Shown here: positions 60,079 through 64,000 of the stretch, piece after piece
How positions within the stretch are numbered: position 1 is the stretch's first letter
How the letters are laid out: every line of letters begins with the position of its first letter
Assembly: GCA_928212115.1 (NCBI GenBank)
Contig: CAKMRJ010005523.1
Span: 102,202,065 to 102,266,064, forward strand
Length of the DNA: 64,000 nt
DNA from: Lactuca virosa
Lineage: Eukaryota > Streptophyta > Magnoliopsida > Asterales > Asteraceae
Reading direction: 5' to 3'
Made by a program: the position numbers and the translations under genes
The notes under the pieces: generated by a model
The model's database searches: none
What the model saw: only the letters and a program-made list of their open reading frames with translations
Told to the model about the DNA's origin: nothing

Positions 60079-63000
60079 CGAAGGTTATAGAGAATACCAG
60101 TTTTCCTTTGGAGAACCACAACTATAGCCAAAAATTTTCTAAACGTTTTTAAAATACTGAACATACTAATGGTATAACTAATTCGAGTACGCATTATTGG
60201 ACTTTAATTAAGTATAGCCTGGCCAACTATGCTTAATTAAGGAAAGTTAATGTGAGGCTGGAAACAATTATAGTAGAATTATGTTCAAAACAATTTTCAA
60301 CTTAAACTTTTGAAAACAAAATTTTTCGGTGTGGTACGGTCATTGCATATTATAGGCATTCATCTAGATACACTTACAAACTAATTGCACTTTTATAACA
60401 ATGCCTTTATTTAGAAATATTCTTGTCCCTTATCAAGTGCTAGGTTAACCACTTAGGTTATATCACTAGCCACTCTAAGAGCAATGCACATAGTACTAAG
60501 AATGGGTATTTCTCGGTAGCTATGACTTTAGATGTAAGGTTAGTAGCTAGATATACACTAGTAATAATCTTAAGTCGAAACCTATACCAATTATTCCTTA
60601 ATACCTCTTCATCGTCTTCGTATTAGAGTTACAACTAGGAAAAAGCGTTTCGATACCGACACGAATGATAATTGGAGCATCGCGTAAGGAGGTAGATGAG
60701 TCGCCACTAAGTAATCACTTGGATACCATTGGCGGGCATTCCGGATTTGACTCACAAGGAGACACGGAGGTTTAACCAATATTTGTTTTAACCTTTCTAT
60801 TTTAATTTCATTTCAAATCCATTTGAATGGATAGATGTGCTTTTAAGGGCATGTAAACCATTTTAATCCTTGCTTACCATTTTGACACGTTTTCGAAAAA
60901 CTTAGAAACATTTTCTTTTATAAAAGTGTTTAAACTCTATGCTATAAAACTTAAACATATGACATTGAAGTTTATATTATATGAAAAAGTTTCATCGGAT
61001 CTTTCAAACCACTTTTGTTTTGGTTGACCACTTTCTCATTTAAGCATTGTACTTTACTTAAATGTATTTTCTTGAAACACTACATGATATTTTCACAACT
61101 TTCTACTTCACACATGTTTCTAAGATATCTTTAATTCCTAAATTTCCAACACACCTCATTTGTTTATTTTAATTTCAAATTAGTTTTATAATCTACAAGT
61201 TTTCTAAAATTTACAGTATTGCAAAACTTAGTGTTCACTTTTAAACTTCCAGCGACGCACTTTTGACAATGAACAATTATTCATCTAAATATGTTAAGTC
61301 TTTACCTTATCCGTTTTAACCACGGTTGAACTTCAGTCTAAAAGGTCAAAGCTGTCAGATTTTTCAATTACAAGTTTTAGTGTTTCTTCTTTTTCACAAA
61401 TGGAGTTTAAATTAATAGATAATTCATAAATTTTTAGGAAACACTTTAAAACTCCCACATGTCTATTTAATCATCAACATACATCAAATATTTAAGTTTG
61501 AAATATATCTCAACCTGGTTTTAAATCTACCTATAGGTATTGTTCTTATAATTTTAACAATAGCAATCATTGCCGCCGCTATCTTCCTTTTTCTTTCCCC
61601 CGAACTTGATTTCTCGCTCTCCTTCTGATTTTAGATCTCGCACGCCCATGATAATAACATAATATATTGTCTAACTTTGTTTTTGTATATTTTGCTTCTC
61701 TTGGTACCATGTTCTTACACATGCAGACTAGAAGTCTACCCTTTCGTTTTGAGCAATTAATACGTGTATAGTCGTGAGACATAATTTTGATTTAGTCAAC
61801 TTTGATATATTCAATTACGCCTTTTATCACATACATTTTATTTCTATTATAAAATCTATAGTAAGTAAGTGATCCTTATTTACATTTTCTCTTTCGATCT
61901 AAATTCGGAAACTTGATTTAAAATGTAATTTTCATTATATTGTTCTTACAATTAATACACACGATGAATACCATTGTTCTTATCATTTTTCTAAATCCAT
62001 GAAATATATGTGAAAGAATACATTTTCTTATGCTTCTTCTTTTCTTTAAATACATCAAAAGTCTTGAATTTTATTATTATATATTCTCTAAATGATTGTT
62101 TTTGTAGAAACACTAAATTAAGAATCCATTATTTTCAATGATCGATATTTTTACACCTTTCTTAAAATAGCATTCTACTTTGTAATTTTCAGTGAGTTCC
62201 TAAACTCTCAACTTTGTTTTCATAAATATTCTGACTCGTAAGCTTGAATGTGTCCTGACTTAGACAATTAGACAATTTTTCAAAAGAGTAATCAAAATAT
62301 TTTTGTATAAATTCCCTTATTGATGACTTAAACCTGTAACCTTAATTAATCTTTATATTATTTTACTACTTCGTTCGATCGCCACACATGTATTTTCATT
62401 ATATTGGAATTATTACATATTTTGATAATAGTGAGATTAATTATCATTTCTAAACACACATTTTGATAACAGTGAGATTTTTATCACTTCTAAACACTTA
62501 AAATGCTATCTACACAATGAGATTTAAGCGCCTCCATTTGCAACATTGACTCTCTAAATATATATATTCTTCGAATATACTTCTATTATTGTAAGAGTAA
62601 CCGTAGTAGTAATTATAGCCTCGGAGATCCTCAATCACTTTGTAATTTATTTTGTAAACGACACTTAAATAGCCTTTACATTGGAGATGTACCAAAACTT
62701 TGTTGCCTACCCTTAGTACGTTTTTTTGGAACATACCCTCGATCGCTTCCCTTTCATTCGTGTTACCCCTTCTTATTTCGGAATATATATTTTCCAGATA
62801 TAGTAGCCAACTCGGAAGTGAACAAATTGTTCCTAATCTCTTCTTTATTAGGCGGTGAATTTACACTTAGTGCTAATTTAGAATGCGACTTGAGGATCAA
62901 TGTGGATTTAACGCTCAATGCAGTTGGTGCTTCAGCAAAACTTATAACGTTCTTTTAAGTTAGATAATATCTAACTAAATAATCTTTTCAACTAGGTTGT

Positions 63001-63209
63001 CATGGTTGGATCAAGATTTCCATGATCCTAATTTCCCACAATCTAGATTGTAGAACTCGAAATAAGGAAACACTAATTTGATTATAACTAAAGAATTGGG
63101 CTCTTCCCTTGAGAAATTAACCCAAAATAATCAAAGAGCTCTTTAGGTCACCATCTCTCCATTTATACAATTGTATTCGGCTTAGTCCTCATAGAATATG
63201 CCACGAATT
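60079..63209 (+). other. Array interior 3 (short form)
   Basis: Short form with the same deletion join (about 60769). Shares private variants with the preceding interior's 3' part (see findings). Confidence 0.7.
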
Positions 63210-63245
63210 GAATTTCGGGACGAAATTCTTTCAACTGGGGATGAC

Positions 63246-63916
63246 TGTGACAACCGTCAAAATTCGAGTTAGTTTTAGATTTGACTAAACTTAGTTGCAC
63301 ATATAGGCACTACACATACTAGACTTAGTAACTAGAAGCTAAGTTATAACCTACTAGAAACTTGGAAACAATTAGAATCAATGGATAGTGTACTTAGATC
63401 TCACATTGATATGTGAATTCTACATCTACTGAGCTGTAGTGACTATCCATATTTGGGTCACTCTTTGACTCGAACACCATTTCATGAATCATATACACCC
63501 ATCTTGAACTTGACCTAGTAGTAGAAATTAGGTCAAAGTCTCATAGAAACTTAAGTCAAAGTTGAAAACTAAGACTAGTATATTCGATTCCCTAATTTCG
63601 CTTAAATCTCGAAACCACTACATAGAATGCCAATAAATCGATAAAAATAAATTACAAACATTATTTTTAACTAGAAAAGAGTTATGAAACTCTAACATAA
63701 ATTGAAATCTCAAATAATCAATTTATTTTGATATCCAAATATTTATTAAATCTCAAGACCCTAAAAACCCTAAAAACTCAAATTTATAAACTCTAACACA
63801 TAAAATTGAGGAATCGAATATACTAGTCTTAGTTTTCAACTTTGACTTAAGTTTCTATGAGACTTTGACCTAATTTCTACTACTAGGTCAAGTGCAAGAT
63901 GGGTGTATATGATTCA
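63246..63916 (+). repeat. Array LTR 4
   Basis: Complete LTR with arms at about 63476-63591 and 63810-63925. The primer site (63922) follows and the next interior is cut by the window end. Confidence 0.8.
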
Positions 63917-64000
63917 TGAAATGGTATCAGAGCCGAAGGTTATAGAGAATACCAGTTTCCTTTGGAGAACCACAACTATAGCCAAAAATTTTCTAAACGT

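Larger units (their letters stand above)
49694..64000 (+). mobile_element. Array G: head-to-tail tandem copies of a non-coding LTR retrotransposon
   Basis: The marker GGTACCATGTTCTTACACATG occurs at about 49694, 53989, 57848 and 61703: steps of 4295, 3859 and 3855 bp. Each unit contains a pre-PPT hairpin, a PPT (CAACTGGGGAAGAC or GGGGATGAC), an LTR of about 673 bp beginning TGTGACAACCG, an initiator-Met primer site, and 3.2-3.6 kb of interior. Neighbouring units share LTRs (LTR-interior-LTR-interior...). No gag or pol is visible. The copies are almost identical, so the amplification is recent. The array runs past the window end. Confidence 0.9.

Overview
This window looks like repeat-rich intergenic DNA from a flowering plant. 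It is AT-rich and packed with nested LTR retrotransposons whose primer-binding sites match initiator-Met tRNA (TGGTATCAGAGC). It also has long TA microsatellites, MITE-like palindromes and broken pieces of plant genes. The style of the Copia and chromodomain Gypsy proteins would fit Asteraceae, but that is a guess from memory and not provable here. I see no intact host gene, no rRNA and no convincing functional tRNA.

Layout, left to right. (A) 6-7598: a Copia-type element with both LTRs, a broken gag and an eroded integrase. 7599-8450: a gag-like fragment of another element. (B) 8721-20988: a chromodomain Gypsy element without a visible 5' LTR, carrying gag, protease, RT, RNase H, a deleted integrase and a 2.4-kb 3' LTR. 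It is split by (C) 11353-17065, a second, pol-deleted Copia-type element. 20989-22185: TA/CT tracts enclosing two mutually inverted MITE-like palindromes. 22186-26162: low-copy-looking DNA with two gene relics (a DUF1639-like exon and a receptor-kinase catalytic loop). 26163-27352: a truncated antisense LTR. (D) 27353-34654: a Gypsy-type element with a non-coding interior. 34655-35184: an antisense Gypsy protease fragment. (E) 35185-49595: an antisense relative of D. Its 3' LTR is interrupted by (F) 35852-43574, an antisense relative of A. 49596-49693: a scrambled breakpoint. (G) 49694-64000: a head-to-tail array of a non-coding LTR retrotransposon, period about 3.86 kb (first period 4.30 kb), running off the window.

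Nothing here works together as a host pathway. What can be read is the cis-signalling of non-autonomous retroelements: primer sites, polypurine tracts, LTR promoters and a striking amount of RNA secondary structure. The best candidate for something undescribed is in elements A and F. Several hairpins have nearly the same loop (core CGGCATCCC) on unrelated stems, and a second hairpin set shares a 25-nt loop sequence. Stems are kept between the two copies, and the wobble pairs I found are G-U only on the element's sense strand, as expected for RNA. Second, every LTR in array G contains a 112-nt inverted repeat that runs into the primer-binding site. Third, the left edge of the array is a filler junction made of short copies of both flanks.
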